From Rhodopirellula sp. SM50 (GTDB lineage Bacteria; Planctomycetota; Planctomycetia; Pirellulales; Pirellulaceae): a DNA stretch of 64,000 bases. The DNA is taken from contig NZ_NTFY01000078.1 of assembly GCF_002289565.1 (NCBI RefSeq), positions 1-64,000 on the forward strand. Reading direction: 5' to 3'. Each line of letters opens with the position of its first letter. The first letter of the stretch is position 1. Shown here piece by piece: positions 45,428 through 53,880 of the stretch. The translations under genes and the position numbers were made by a program. Under the pieces are notes generated by a model, which worked only from the letters and a program-made list of their open reading frames with translations, made no database searches and had not been told where the DNA came from.

Positions 45428-46480
45428 CTAGCCAGTCGTCACTCCCAAACGCTCGCGTTGGTAGTTGCCGCTTGTGACCCGTTCAATCCACATGCTGTTG
45501 TCGATGTACCACTGTACTGTCTGGCGGATTCCACTGGCAAAGTCGGTTTGGGGTGTCCAACCGAGCGCGTCGCGAATTTTACCTGTATCGATGGCGTAGC
45601 GCCGATCATGTCCGGGGCGATCGGTAACGTGCGTGATCAACTCGTCGCATCGATGACCAAGTCCAGGAATCAGTGCTTGGACCGTTTCACAAATCGTTTT
45701 GACGATTTTTATGTTCGCTTGTTCACAATTGCCACCGACATTGTACGTCTCCCCGATTTCACCTCTCTCGAGTACGGCTTCCAATGCTGAGCAGTGGTCT
45801 TCGACATACAACCAATCCCGCACGTTCAACCCATCGCCGTAAACCGGCAACGGCTTACCTTCGATCGCATTGAGCGTCATCAACGGAATCAACTTTTCGG
45901 GGAACTGGTAGGGCCCATAGTTGTTGGAACAATTGGTCACCAACGTCGGCAAGCCGTAAGTATGCAACCACGCACGAACCAGATGATCTGACGCGGCTTT
46001 GGAAGCGGAATACGGCGAGTTCGGTGAATACGGCGTCGTTTCAGTAAAGTAACCTTCGGCCCCAAGCGAGCCGTAGACTTCATCGGTCGAGACGTGTAGA
46101 AATCGAAATGCACGCTGGGAATCGGCAGGCAACTTATTCCAGTACCCCAGTGATGCGTTGAGTAGTCGAAATGTGCCATTGATGTTGGTTTCAATAAACT
46201 CTCCCGGTCCGTCGATCGATCGATCAACATGCGACTCCGCAGCAAAGTTCAATACCGCATCCGGACGATGTGTGTCAAGCAGCGAAGCGACCAACTCGGG
46301 ATCGCCAATACTGCCTCGAACGAACACGTGATTGGGCCCTTCGGCAGGGATCGAATCCAGATTGCCGGCGTAAGTCAGCGCGTCCAGGTTGACAATCTTG
46401 TAGCGACCAGACTCAACGGCCCGGCGAACAAAACACCCGCCGATAAATCCAGCGCCGCCGGTGAGGAGAAGAGTCTTCAT
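45428..46480 (-). CDS. rfbB: dTDP-glucose 4,6-dehydratase
   Basis: The 350-residue product has [22 protein letters not shown] (NAD site), [43 protein letters not shown] and [47 protein letters not shown], all standard for RmlB. It makes dTDP-4-keto-6-deoxyglucose. It lies 79 nt upstream of rfbA and 42 nt after the reductase-like gene. With those it forms a dTDP-6-deoxysugar branch. Confidence 0.93.
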   Translation of the reverse strand: MKTLLLTGGAGFIGGCFVRRAVESGRYKIVNLDALTYAGNLDSIPAEGPNHVFVRGSIGDPELVASLLDTHRPDAVLNFAAESHVDRSIDGPGEFIETNINGTFRLLNASLGYWNKLPADSQRAFRFLHVSTDEVYGSLGAEGYFTETTPYSPNSPYSASKAASDHLVRAWLHTYGLPTLVTNCSNNYGPYQFPEKLIPLMTLNAIEGKPLPVYGDGLNVRDWLYVEDHCSALEAVLERGEIGETYNVGGNCEQANIKIVKTICETVQALIPGLGHRCDELITHVTDRPGHDRRYAIDTGKIRDALGWTPQTDFASGIRQTVQWYIDNSMWIERVTSGNYQRERLGVTTG

Positions 46481-46522
46481 TGGGGTGATCAGTTGAGTCG
46501 GTTAGTGGAACGTTGCTAGGGT

Positions 46523-47449
46523 CTAGTGGCCAGCAGAGGAGCGGGATAGGTCTTGTTGCTCAATTCTCACTTCGCGATTTTCCGGTCGCCAGTTGGCCAA
46601 AGCCTGACGGATGCAGGCATGTATCGGACTGAGTTTGAGTCCCGCGTTGAGTGCTTTTGAGCAGTCCATTACACAATTGGACCGTGGGGTCTTGGCGGCT
46701 TTGGCCATGAACTCGCCTTCGGAGGCGAAGAACCGAAATTCTTTGTCACAGACGCCCGCCTCCTTGATCATCTCGACAACTTCCGAAGTGGTAACGCTTC
46801 CGGGATTGGTCAGATTATAGATGCCAACGGCCACGTTCTTGTCGAAACAGTCCAGACAGGCGGCGACGTATTCGGGGAGGTTGGAGAGACTGTTTTCGGC
46901 TTCGAGCAGGTTCTCGTAGCGTTGAACCTTTGAGAGATAATTACGTGGAGAGTCGATATTCGAAAAGGGAATGCGAAGCCGCCAGATGTAGCAGTTTGAT
47001 GCATCTGCAAGGACTTCTTCGCCGAGTGCTTTCGTGCCCGAATACCAACTGCAGTTGTTATTGCGGAAGGAGAAGTTGGGATCGTCTTCTTCGGTAAAAC
47101 CGCCGCCGTCACTTCGCCGGCCGGTGAAAATGCATCCAGAGGAGACATGCCCCCACGGAATCCCCAGCGTTTCGCAGGCTTCGTTGATCACTCCCGGCAG
47201 CACCGCATTGCCGGCGATGCAGTTGGCCTTGTCCAATTCGCAGGCGTCGACGTTCGGTTTGCCGGTGTAGCCGGCACAATTGATCAGTACGTCCGGTGAT
47301 GCGTCTTCAAGGACCGATAGCAAGGAACTGACCGAGTACACGTCACAGTTTGATCGCCCAATGGCGGTCAGCTTGTGACCGAGTTTATCGATCTGGCGTG
47401 TGAATTCGGTCCCGATGTAACCGGAAGCACCGAGGAGTGCGATGTGCAT
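46523..47449 (-). CDS. UER/RmlD-like nucleotide-sugar epimerase-reductase
   Basis: This 308-residue Rossmann protein begins HIALLGASGYIGTEF and has LINCAGYTGKPNVDACE, WYSGTKALGEEVL (Tyr136-x3-Lys140), SGCIFTG (Cys106) and SPRNYLSKVQRYENLL (Lys174). The GKPNVD, GCIF and PRN.L.K..RY words are those of the plant bifunctional UER1/NRS-ER 3,5-epimerase/4-reductases, where the matching Cys and Lys are, as I recall, the epimerase residues. It may therefore do both last steps to dTDP-L-rhamnose. A plain RmlD reductase is the alternative. It sits 42 nt before rfbB. Confidence 0.65.
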   Translation of the reverse strand: MHIALLGASGYIGTEFTRQIDKLGHKLTAIGRSNCDVYSVSSLLSVLEDASPDVLINCAGYTGKPNVDACELDKANCIAGNAVLPGVINEACETLGIPWGHVSSGCIFTGRRSDGGGFTEEDDPNFSFRNNNCSWYSGTKALGEEVLADASNCYIWRLRIPFSNIDSPRNYLSKVQRYENLLEAENSLSNLPEYVAACLDCFDKNVAVGIYNLTNPGSVTTSEVVEMIKEAGVCDKEFRFFASEGEFMAKAAKTPRSNCVMDCSKALNAGLKLSPIHACIRQALANWRPENREVRIEQQDLSRSSAGH

Positions 47450-47769
47450 GCTTATTTGGATCGGCGAGGCGTTAGTGGCTGATGCCGGGACTGGATGGTA
47501 GAGAAATGGGATGACGATCTAGCGATAGGGAAATGGGTGACAAGAAAACAGAAAGCAATATCATTCCGAACGATTTTCCTGTGCTCTATTTACTTGTCTT
47601 TGTAATCCAGACATGACGGAAACGCTTCTTTCTGCCCGCGATTTTTGTCATCTTCCGTCTCACCATCCGCTGAATTGACGCAAGAAATGGTCTTCCGGCG
47701 CATTGCATCAGTCGCCGGCACATGCTCTCGGGGTAGATCGACTTAGACCGAACTCTTCTTTTTGGTGAG
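47450..47769. other. 320-bp gap, no gene seen
   Basis: A few words such as gggaaatgggtgacaagaaa (near 47528) resemble the GGCARAAYGAT/acaagaaaatg repeat family. I find no gene, promoter or terminator I can support. Confidence 0.4.
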
Positions 47770-49119
47770 TTAGCACTTGCGGATCTTTTCACGGTTGCCG
47801 GTGATCCGTGCGGTCGCGTTGCGAGTGTCGATGACCAGAGCGCTGTGTTTGACAATCGCTTCGTAGTCGAAGGCTGTATGATCGGTAGCGATCAAGACTG
47901 CGTCGCACGACTTAAGGAAGTCCGGCGTTAGTTCTTGGCTTTCCATCGCGGGGAGATCGTAGTGCCGCATCTCTGGTAGACGCGGTACGTGGGGGTCGCT
48001 GTAGGTCAGCTCGGCGCCGAGTTCTAAGAGCAGTTCCATTAGTTCAAAGGAGGGACTTTCACGTGGGTCGTCGACATCTTTTTTGTAGGCGACTCCCAAC
48101 AAACAGATCTTGCTGCCTCGGATCGGCTTTTGAACTTCGTTGAGGAATTTCGCGGATTGCGAAACCACATAATTGGGCATCGCGCGGTTGACTTCGCCCG
48201 CCAGTTCGATGAAACGTGCGTTGCTGCCTTGTTTGCGCGCCAGCCACGACAGGTAGAACGGGTCGATTGGAATGCAGTGTCCGCCGAGTCCCGGGCCGGG
48301 ATAAAACGCTTGGAAACCGAAGGGCTTCGTCTTCGCGGCATTGATCACTTCCCAGACGTCGATGTTCATCTCGTCGAAGAGCACCTTCAGTTCGTTGACC
48401 AAGGCAATGTTGACGGCGCGATAGATGTTTTCAAGCACCTTGGACGCCTCAGCGACTTCGCAGCTACTGACCGGAATCACCCCGGCCACGGCCGACTCGT
48501 ATAAAGCCTTGGCGATCTGGAGGCTCGTCTCATCGATGGCGCCAACGACTTTGGGAATCCCGGCCGCCGAGAAATCCGGGTTGCCGGGGTCTTCACGTTC
48601 GGGGCTGTACGCCACGAAAAAGTCGCCCCCCGCTTTCAGACCCGATTTTTCCAGGATCGGGACCATCACGTCGCGGGTTGTCGTTGGGTAGGTCGTGCTC
48701 TCAAGCACGACGAGCTGTCCCGGACGCAGTGATTTAGCGATTGATTCGCAAGTGCTAACCACGTATTTCAAGTCGGGATCGCGAGCATCATCAAGCGGTG
48801 TCGGCACGCAGATCAGCAGCACATCGGGTTCACTGAGTCGTTCCATTTCCGCGGTCGCGTCAAAGGCTTTCTTTTCCAGCCAGGCCGCGATCTTTGCGTC
48901 GTCAATGTGTTTGATGTAACTCTTGCCCGCCAGCAATGAGTTGACTTTGGTTGCGTCGACGTCGAATCCGGTGCAGGAGAAGCCGGCACTGGTAAATGCG
49001 TCGATCAATGGCAGTCCGACGTAGCCGAGTCCGATCACGCCAACGATGCACGTTCGCGATGAGATCGAGTCAAACAGTAATTGGGCAGGTGCTGGCGATT
49101 CGGCTTCGATGGTGGACAT
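47770..49119 (-). CDS. Nucleotide sugar dehydrogenase (WbpA/WecC-like)
   Basis: The 449-residue protein has VIGLGYVGLPL (NAD site, 28-38), CVPTPLD, NIYRAVNIALVNELK and FYPGPGLGGHCIPIDPFYLSW with catalytic Cys at about 282. The PFGFQAFYPGPGLGGHC form is typical of UDP-GlcNAc 6-dehydrogenases (WbpA) and of the WecC/TviB group rather than UDP-glucose dehydrogenase. It would give a UDP-linked aminosugar uronic acid for the glycan. The start is ATG at 49119. It lies beside the acyltransferase gene with a repeat-filled gap between. Confidence 0.85.
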   Translation of the reverse strand: MSTIEAESPAPAQLLFDSISSRTCIVGVIGLGYVGLPLIDAFTSAGFSCTGFDVDATKVNSLLAGKSYIKHIDDAKIAAWLEKKAFDATAEMERLSEPDVLLICVPTPLDDARDPDLKYVVSTCESIAKSLRPGQLVVLESTTYPTTTRDVMVPILEKSGLKAGGDFFVAYSPEREDPGNPDFSAAGIPKVVGAIDETSLQIAKALYESAVAGVIPVSSCEVAEASKVLENIYRAVNIALVNELKVLFDEMNIDVWEVINAAKTKPFGFQAFYPGPGLGGHCIPIDPFYLSWLARKQGSNARFIELAGEVNRAMPNYVVSQSAKFLNEVQKPIRGSKICLLGVAYKKDVDDPRESPSFELMELLLELGAELTYSDPHVPRLPEMRHYDLPAMESQELTPDFLKSCDAVLIATDHTAFDYEAIVKHSALVIDTRNATARITGNREKIRKC

Positions 49120-49150
49120 GGGAAGGTTTGTGGTGGCTGGTGCCGGAGTG

Positions 49151-49328
49151 GGCTGGCAGAAAAATGGGGGGCAGAAAGATGGGTGGGTAATTAGAGGCAG
49201 GAAAATGAGTGACAGGAAAATAGCGAATACATATTCAGTCGGTGAATTTTCTTGTCATCCATTTTCTTGTCTGTTGTCTCCAAACGCTTTGCAGGTCATT
49301 TTTTTGCCCATCATTTTTCTGCCATTCC
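49151..49328. repeat. GGCARAAYGAT-family array with inverted halves
   Basis: The left part (ggcagaaaaatggg, ggcagaaagatggg, ggcaggaaaatgagtgacag) and the right part (cattttcttgtctg, catttttttgcccatcattttt) are inverted to one another around an AT-rich centre near 49225-49245 (agcgaatacatattcagtcg). A hairpin or paired-array element is possible. It lies upstream of the dehydrogenase gene (49119) and next to the acyltransferase gene end. Confidence 0.6.
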
Positions 49329-49333
49329 CCGCC

Positions 49334-50002
49334 TCAACTGACTAACGTTTCGTCCGCGCGGACTTCGTCCACTTGGGTGGCAGTTGCCCCCGCGGTGTTG
49401 CTTGCCGAGACAGTACTCGGTTCTCCGCGCTTGCCTACCGGGCGCGCGGGATTTCCGACAGAAATGGTTTGTGGCTGGGTCGGTTTGGTCACGATACTGC
49501 CGGCTCCGACGACACACTGCGCGGCGATATCGGCCAATACGAACGATCCGCCGCCGATCCAACTGTCGCGGCCGATGCTGATTCGCTGGAGCGTTCCGGG
49601 TTGATCACGGATGGGGACGTCGAGCCGGCTGATGCCGTGGGATTGCGGGCCGCTGGGGATTTGCACGGCTGGGCCGAGCAAGACGTCGTCGTCGAGTGTG
49701 GCCAGACCGATCATGCAACGCGGGCCGATGTAGACGTTTTGGTGAAGCCGGGCACCGGTTTTCGAGAACAACACACCGAAACAGATCGTCGCGGTGGGAT
49801 CACAGTGGTCGAGCGTGAAGCGGTAAAAGGCGACCCGGAGGTAGCTGCCGAGTTTGCCGGGGATCAGGGAGAGTAACTGGGAATGCGATTCGAGGGAGCT
49901 GTCGGCGGAGGAGAGGACGGAGAGTAGCAGGTGGGTGAGCAGCAGCGGTGAGATGATCCCGATGGCGATGGTTTGGACGGTTGTTTTCAGGAAGGTGGTC
50001 AC
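49334..50002 (-). CDS. Left-handed beta-helix acyltransferase
   Basis: The 222-residue protein has an N-terminal membrane-like helix (IGIISPLLLTHLLLSVL) and then hexapeptide repeats (CFGVLFSKTGARLHQNVYIGPRCMIGL, LGPAVQIPSG, ISIGRDSWIGGGSFVLADIAAQCVVGAGSIV), as in sugar O-acetyltransferases such as WcaF- or VatD-like proteins. Start is GTG at 50002. The last 30 residues (EPSTVSASNTAGATATQV and after) are low-complexity and seem to come from dispersed repeat DNA. It probably acetylates a sugar of the glycan. Confidence 0.7.
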   Translation of the reverse strand: MTTFLKTTVQTIAIGIISPLLLTHLLLSVLSSADSSLESHSQLLSLIPGKLGSYLRVAFYRFTLDHCDPTATICFGVLFSKTGARLHQNVYIGPRCMIGLATLDDDVLLGPAVQIPSGPQSHGISRLDVPIRDQPGTLQRISIGRDSWIGGGSFVLADIAAQCVVGAGSIVTKPTQPQTISVGNPARPVGKRGEPSTVSASNTAGATATQVDEVRADETLVS

Positions 50003-50010
50003 CGGGGAGT

Positions 50011-50078
50011 GGGCAAAACGATGGGGGCAAGACGATGAAGGCAGGGAGGCAGAATGATTCGGGGCAGAATGATGGGGT
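50011..50078. repeat. GGCARAAYGAT repeat array
   Basis: Four to five copies (gggcaaaacgatgggggcaa, gcagaatgattcggggcag and variants) directly abut the start of the acyltransferase gene at 50002. Confidence 0.65.
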
Positions 50079-50206
50079 GGGTGCTTGGGGGTTAGCCACG
50101 AAAAACACGAATATGCACAAAAAAGGAAGACATCGTGTCGAGTGGGCGGCCGTTGGGTTTCGTGGCTTTTTGTGTTTTTTGCGGCAACGAATGGCTTTTG
50201 AATTGG

Positions 50207-50245
50207 CGTCGCGCCGCTCGCTTACGCGTCCCGCTGAGGTGGCTA
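50207..50245. repeat. Half copy of the GCGGGACGCGT element
   Basis: The sequence contains gcgccgctcgcttacgcgtc followed by ccgctgagg, the reverse complement of the gcgggacgcgtgagcgagcgg element. It lies at the 3' end of the GT4 gene. Confidence 0.5.
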
Positions 50246-51787
50246 GGTGGTGGCTGCTAAAGCTCGCCGCGTTGTGGACGACTGCGGGGCGAGTTGTTGG
50301 TATAGGTCGTGGTACTTGTCGACGGCGCCCGAGAGGTTGAAGTGTTGCTGGACTTGCTGGCGGGCGGATTGTCCGAATTGGTGGGCCAGCGCTGGATCGG
50401 TGAGGAGTTCGAGCAAGCGGCCGGCGAGGGCGGTGTCGTCGGCTCGGGGGACCAGGTAGCCGTCGATGCCTTGTCGCAGGTGTTCGGAGTTGCCGCCGAC
50501 GTCGGTGACCACGCTGGGGCACTCGCTGGCCATCGCTTCGAGCAGGGTGAGCGAGGCCGCTTCGCTGACGCTGGTGAGCGTGAACACGTCGACCGCGCGG
50601 AGGATGTCGCCGACGTCGTCGCGGATGCCGAGGAAGCGGATGCTGGAATGCCAGCGGGACGCGTCAGCGAGCGGCGCGTGGGTTGGGGCGAGTGGATCGG
50701 TTGGGATAACCGACGCAGGCGACCCTCCCCTCGCTGCGCTCGACCCTCCCTGTAAGGGAGGGTGGCTTTTGGGGGATTGGGGTGTCGCGCCGGTCGCTGA
50801 CGCGTCCCGCTGGGGTGTCGCGACGCTCGCTGACGCGTCCCGCTGGGGTGGGGCGCCGGTCGCTGACGCTTCCCGCTGGGGTGGACTGGACGCGTTGCGG
50901 TCAGGGGTGGCGGCTAAAGCCTGGACACCAGCACTCGTTGGTGTGCAGCCTTTAGGCGCTTCCGCGTTGCGGTCAGGGGTGGCGGCTAAAGCCTGGACAC
51001 CAGCGCGTTGGAGGTCGTCGATTAGGGTTTCGATGTTTTGGCGTTCTTCGCCGTCGCCGACGAGCAGTAGTTGGGCTTCGGGGAGTTTTTCGTGGACTCG
51101 CGCCCAAGCCCGGATCAACGTGGCGTGGTCTTTGACGATGTGGAAGCGTGCGATGCAGGCCGCGTAGGGGCGATCGGGGTCGAGGCCGAGTTTTTGGCGG
51201 AGTGCGTTGCGATGGGCTTCGTCGCCTCGCGGTGGTAATTCGGCAAGGTCGACTCCGTTGGCGAGTGTGAAGGCATCTGGAAAGCCTTCGATCTCGCGGA
51301 GTGCCTTGGTGCTGAAGTCGCAGCAGGCCGTGGTGATGTCGGCGTAACGGTTCAGCAACCAGCGATTGGCCATGTGGCGTTTCCAGGAGATCACGTCGGG
51401 GTAATGCCGCCCGTGTTCGGTGAACAGGATTTTTGACTTGGCTCGGTGACGCAGCCGTGCGAGTGCGGAGTAGAAAAACGGGGTGTATTGGTGGGCGTGC
51501 AGGACTTGGATGCCGCGATCACGGATTTCGCCGGCCATCCGCCGGGGGACTTCGGCGTCAAAGCCGGGCTTCCGATCCAGCACGATGACCGGAACGCCTT
51601 GATCGCGTAGCTGGTATCCGAGTTCGCCGACATCGTCCAGACAGAAAATCGTTGCCTCGATCTGGTCACCCAACCGCTCGATGATCTGTTTGACCAGAAC
51701 TTCCGCACCCGCCACTTGCATCTTGTGCATGACGAATGCGACGCGGATGGGGGGATGGGGTGCGTGGTTCAAGGGAGAGTGGGGCAA
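50243..51787 (-). CDS. GT4-family glycosyltransferase with repeat-derived insertion
   Basis: The 514-residue product has IRVAFVMHKMQVAGAEVLVKQI, ADITTACCDFSTKALREIEG, TLANGVDLAELPP, ARFHIVKDHATLIRAWARVHEKLPEAQLLLVGDGEE and, after a break, IRFLGIRDDVGDIL and SVSEAASLTLLEAMASECPSVVT (E-x7-E). Between LIDDLQ and SSIRFLG lie about 120 residues coded by 50645-51006 (REASATGAPPQRDASASVAT and similar), derived from several dispersed repeats. Removing them leaves the usual 390-400 residues. The first codon, TTG at 51787, lies in the repeat array at 51781. The insertion falls in a surface loop of the donor domain, so the enzyme may still work. Confidence 0.75.
   Translation of the reverse strand: MPHSPLNHAPHPPIRVAFVMHKMQVAGAEVLVKQIIERLGDQIEATIFCLDDVGELGYQLRDQGVPVIVLDRKPGFDAEVPRRMAGEIRDRGIQVLHAHQYTPFFYSALARLRHRAKSKILFTEHGRHYPDVISWKRHMANRWLLNRYADITTACCDFSTKALREIEGFPDAFTLANGVDLAELPPRGDEAHRNALRQKLGLDPDRPYAACIARFHIVKDHATLIRAWARVHEKLPEAQLLLVGDGEERQNIETLIDDLQRAGVQALAATPDRNAEAPKGCTPTSAGVQALAATPDRNASSPPQREASATGAPPQRDASASVATPQRDASATGATPQSPKSHPPLQGGSSAARGGSPASVIPTDPLAPTHAPLADASRWHSSIRFLGIRDDVGDILRAVDVFTLTSVSEAASLTLLEAMASECPSVVTDVGGNSEHLRQGIDGYLVPRADDTALAGRLLELLTDPALAHQFGQSARQQVQQHFNLSGAVDKYHDLYQQLAPQSSTTRRALAATT
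50645..51006. repeat. In-frame repeat cluster inside a GT4 gene
   Basis: Several dispersed families meet here: gacgcgtcccgctggggtg units (50800-50880), the ccctcccctcgctgcgctcg/ctgtaagggagggtggct pair (50724-50770) and two copies of ggcggctaaagcctggacac (50926 and 50984). All 362 bases are read as codons in the glycosyltransferase with no stop. Confidence 0.75.
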
Positions 51788-51898
51788 GACGATGGGGGCA
51801 AAACGATGGGGATGGGAAGGCAGAATGATTCGGGGCAGAATGATGGGGTGGGGTCAGATGGATGTTGGTCAAAACATTGGGTGGTCAAAAAATGGTAG
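51781..51898. repeat. GGCARAAYGAT repeat array
   Basis: Copies such as ggggcaagacgatgggggca, aaacgatgggg, ggcagaatgattcggggcag and aaaacattgggtggtcaaaa follow each other. The array contains the TTG start codon of the GT4 gene. Confidence 0.65.
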
Positions 51899-51910
51899 GA
51901 AGATTAGTTT

Positions 51911-51958
51911 TGTAGGGCATGCTGTGCATGCCGGATTGTGATGCACAGCATCACCTAC
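51911..51958. repeat. Palindromic element tgtagggcatgctgtgcatg (copy 2)
   Basis: The words tgtagggcatgctgtgcatg match 11719-11738, then gtgatgcacagcatcaccta forms the opposite half. It lies downstream of the TIGR03087-like gene. Confidence 0.55.
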
Positions 51959-51989
51959 TTTGCTGCCATCTCCCCCCGATCAACTCGTT

Positions 51990-53576
51990 TCAGGATGCAC
52001 AGCATGACCGACGGCCACCAACCGCGTCCTGGATGAGTTGCGTGATGTGTTGCATGCGGGCTGACCAGGCGTAGTGGTTGACGACCAGGTCTCTCGCGGC
52101 GCTGCCGATTGACACGCGGCGCTGGGGGTTGCTGGCGAGATCGCAAATTGCGTCGGCCCAGGCCGCTTCGTCGTCGGCGATGATGAATTCGCTGCCGTCG
52201 ATCGCGTCGATGCCTTCGGCGGACTCTGTGGTGGTGATCACTGGCAAGCCACAGGCCATCGCTTCGAGGACTTTGTTTTGGATGCCGCGGGCGAGTTTCA
52301 ATGGGCTGATCGCGATGTCGGCGGCGTGCAGGTAGGGGCGGACGTCGGGGACTTCACCGACAAGCGCGACTCCGTCGATGGACGCGAGGTCTTGGACGAC
52401 TTGGTTGGGCCGGCGGCCGACGATGGTGAGCTGGACGTCGAGGCGCTGGCGGAGGGATGGGAGGATCTTGGTGCAGAACCAGACCAGGCCGGTGACGTTG
52501 GGCGGGTAGTCGAGGACGCCAGTGAAGAGCAAGTGGCTCGTGGAAGAAGACCCTCCCCTCGCTTCGCTCGACCCTCCCTGCAAGGGAGGGTGACTTTTTA
52601 ATTGGGATGACGAGCCAGTCGCTGACGCGTCCTGCTGGTGTGACGCGCCGGTCGCTGACGCGTCCCGCTGGGGTTGGGTCGCCGCTGTAGGCATCAAGCT
52701 AAGCGGTGGCTTCACGCTTTGAATGGATTCACCCTCCCTCAGGGAGGGTCGCGGAGAAGTTGGCGACGACGCGGGGAGGGGGTGATGTGGTGGCACGGCC
52801 GGTGGTGATTGGCGATCCGCCGCGGGAACCCTCCCCTCGCTTCGCTCGACCCTCCCAGAGGGAGGGTGACTTGGGGACGGACGGAAGTAGTCGGTGTTGA
52901 CTCCGTTGGAGACGCCGTGGACGGGGGTATCTGTGGGGATCGTGGACTTGAACAGGTTGGCTTCTTGGTCGCTGACGAGTGTGATCGCGTCGGCGCGGTC
53001 GGCGATGCGGTGTTCGAGATCGCGGACGCGTTTGGATTCGATGGCGTAAATCCAGCTTTTTGGGCCCGAGTGGTCGACCGACAGTTGTCGCCATTTCTCG
53101 CTGTCGACGTCGACCAGGTCGACGATCATCGGCGTGTCGCGGAAGGCGTCGTGGTCGACGTAGGGGAACATGCTGCTGCAGAACACCAACGCGGCGTCGA
53201 ACGGCTGAGCTTGCTGGGAGGCGAGGACTTGATCGGTGATCGTTGGACTGTGGAACAGGCCTTCGGTGAGGCTGTGGCCGCCGAGCAGGGAGCCGCCGGC
53301 TCGCAGCCAACGGGTCTTGCCGACCGGTGCCGTGATGACGGCTTGGCAGATTTGGTTGACGTGTTGCAGTTCCGCATCGGAGACGGGTTCGTCGTGGGGA
53401 CAGGCCAGCGTGACGTCAAACGATTCGGCCAGCACACGCATCAGGTTGTAGGACCGGATCCGGTCGCCGCGGTTGGGCGGATAGGGGAACCGATGCGTCA
53501 GCAGCAGGACGCGTTTGCGGCGTGCGGTGCCGGTTGGCGTGGTGCGGGGAGCGTTGACGGTGGTGGTAGGGGGCAA
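51990..53576 (-). CDS. TIGR03087-like XrtA-associated glycosyltransferase with repeat insertion
   Basis: The 528-residue product shows the words of the exosortase-A-associated GT family TIGR03087: LLLTHRFPYPPNRGDRIRSYNLMRVL, DLVDVDSEKWRQLS, SWIYAIESKRVRDLEHRIA, DAITLVSDQEANLFK, NGVNTDYFRP, then LLFTGVLDYPPNVTGLVWF, VQLTIVGRRPNQVV, ISPLKLARGIQNKVLEAMACGLPVITT. Between NTDYFRP and LLFTG about 113 residues (coded by 52536-52873) are repeat-derived. Without them the length, about 415, is usual. The first usable start is TTG at 53576, which lies in a repeat array. It should build the core glycan of the XrtA locus. Confidence 0.8.
   Translation of the reverse strand: MPPTTTVNAPRTTPTGTARRKRVLLLTHRFPYPPNRGDRIRSYNLMRVLAESFDVTLACPHDEPVSDAELQHVNQICQAVITAPVGKTRWLRAGGSLLGGHSLTEGLFHSPTITDQVLASQQAQPFDAALVFCSSMFPYVDHDAFRDTPMIVDLVDVDSEKWRQLSVDHSGPKSWIYAIESKRVRDLEHRIADRADAITLVSDQEANLFKSTIPTDTPVHGVSNGVNTDYFRPSPSHPPSGRVERSEGRVPAADRQSPPAVPPHHPLPASSPTSPRPSLREGESIQSVKPPLSLMPTAATQPQRDASATGASHQQDASATGSSSQLKSHPPLQGGSSEARGGSSSTSHLLFTGVLDYPPNVTGLVWFCTKILPSLRQRLDVQLTIVGRRPNQVVQDLASIDGVALVGEVPDVRPYLHAADIAISPLKLARGIQNKVLEAMACGLPVITTTESAEGIDAIDGSEFIIADDEAAWADAICDLASNPQRRVSIGSAARDLVVNHYAWSARMQHITQLIQDAVGGRRSCCAS
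52536..52873. repeat. In-frame repeat cluster inside the TIGR03087-like gene
   Basis: Words shared with the insert at 50645-51006 include ccctcccctcgcttcgctcg (52555 and 52830), cctgcaagggagggtgactt (52578) and gcgccggtcgctgacgcgtc (52648). They are read as SPSHPPSGRVERSEGRV, QRDASATGASHQQDASATGS and similar without a stop. Confidence 0.75.
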
Positions 53577-53636
53577 GACGATGGGGGCAAAACGATGAAG
53601 ACAGGAAGGCAGAACGATACGGGGCAGAATGATGGA
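53570..53636. repeat. GGCARAAYGAT repeat array
   Basis: Copies gggcaagacgatgggggcaa, aacgatgaagacagg, ggcagaacgatacggggcag lie immediately upstream of, and include, the TTG start of the TIGR03087-like gene. Confidence 0.65.
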
Positions 53637-53644
53637 TTGGATGT

Positions 53645-53800
53645 TAGCGGGAGGCGTGAGCGAGCGGCGTGTGGGGTCAGGTCGTCACGCGCCACTAGCT
53701 GACGCGGCGTGCTGGGACGGATGCTAGCGGGACGCGTGAGCGAGCGGCGTGTGGGATCAAGTTATCACGCGCCACTGGCTGACGCCACGTGCTGGGATGG
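53645..53800. repeat. Two tandem copies of the GCGGGACGCGT element
   Basis: The words gcgggaggcgtgagcgagcg (53649) and gcgggacgcgtgagcgagcg (53728), each followed about 40-50 bases later by a cacgcgccact..ctgacg half (53688 and 53766), give two near copies of about 75 bp. The whole 53577-53880 gap holds only repeats. Confidence 0.65.
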
Positions 53801-53880
53801 GGCGTGCTGGCATGCAGTCCAATTCGTGACGCACAGCATCACCTGACTTTGCTAACAGCTAACCAGCTAACGGCTAACAG

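Noticed and set aside
52809-53702. 297-residue plus-strand frame
   Set aside because: It is antisense to the TIGR03087-like gene, has biased Val/Asp/Gly composition and no motif.
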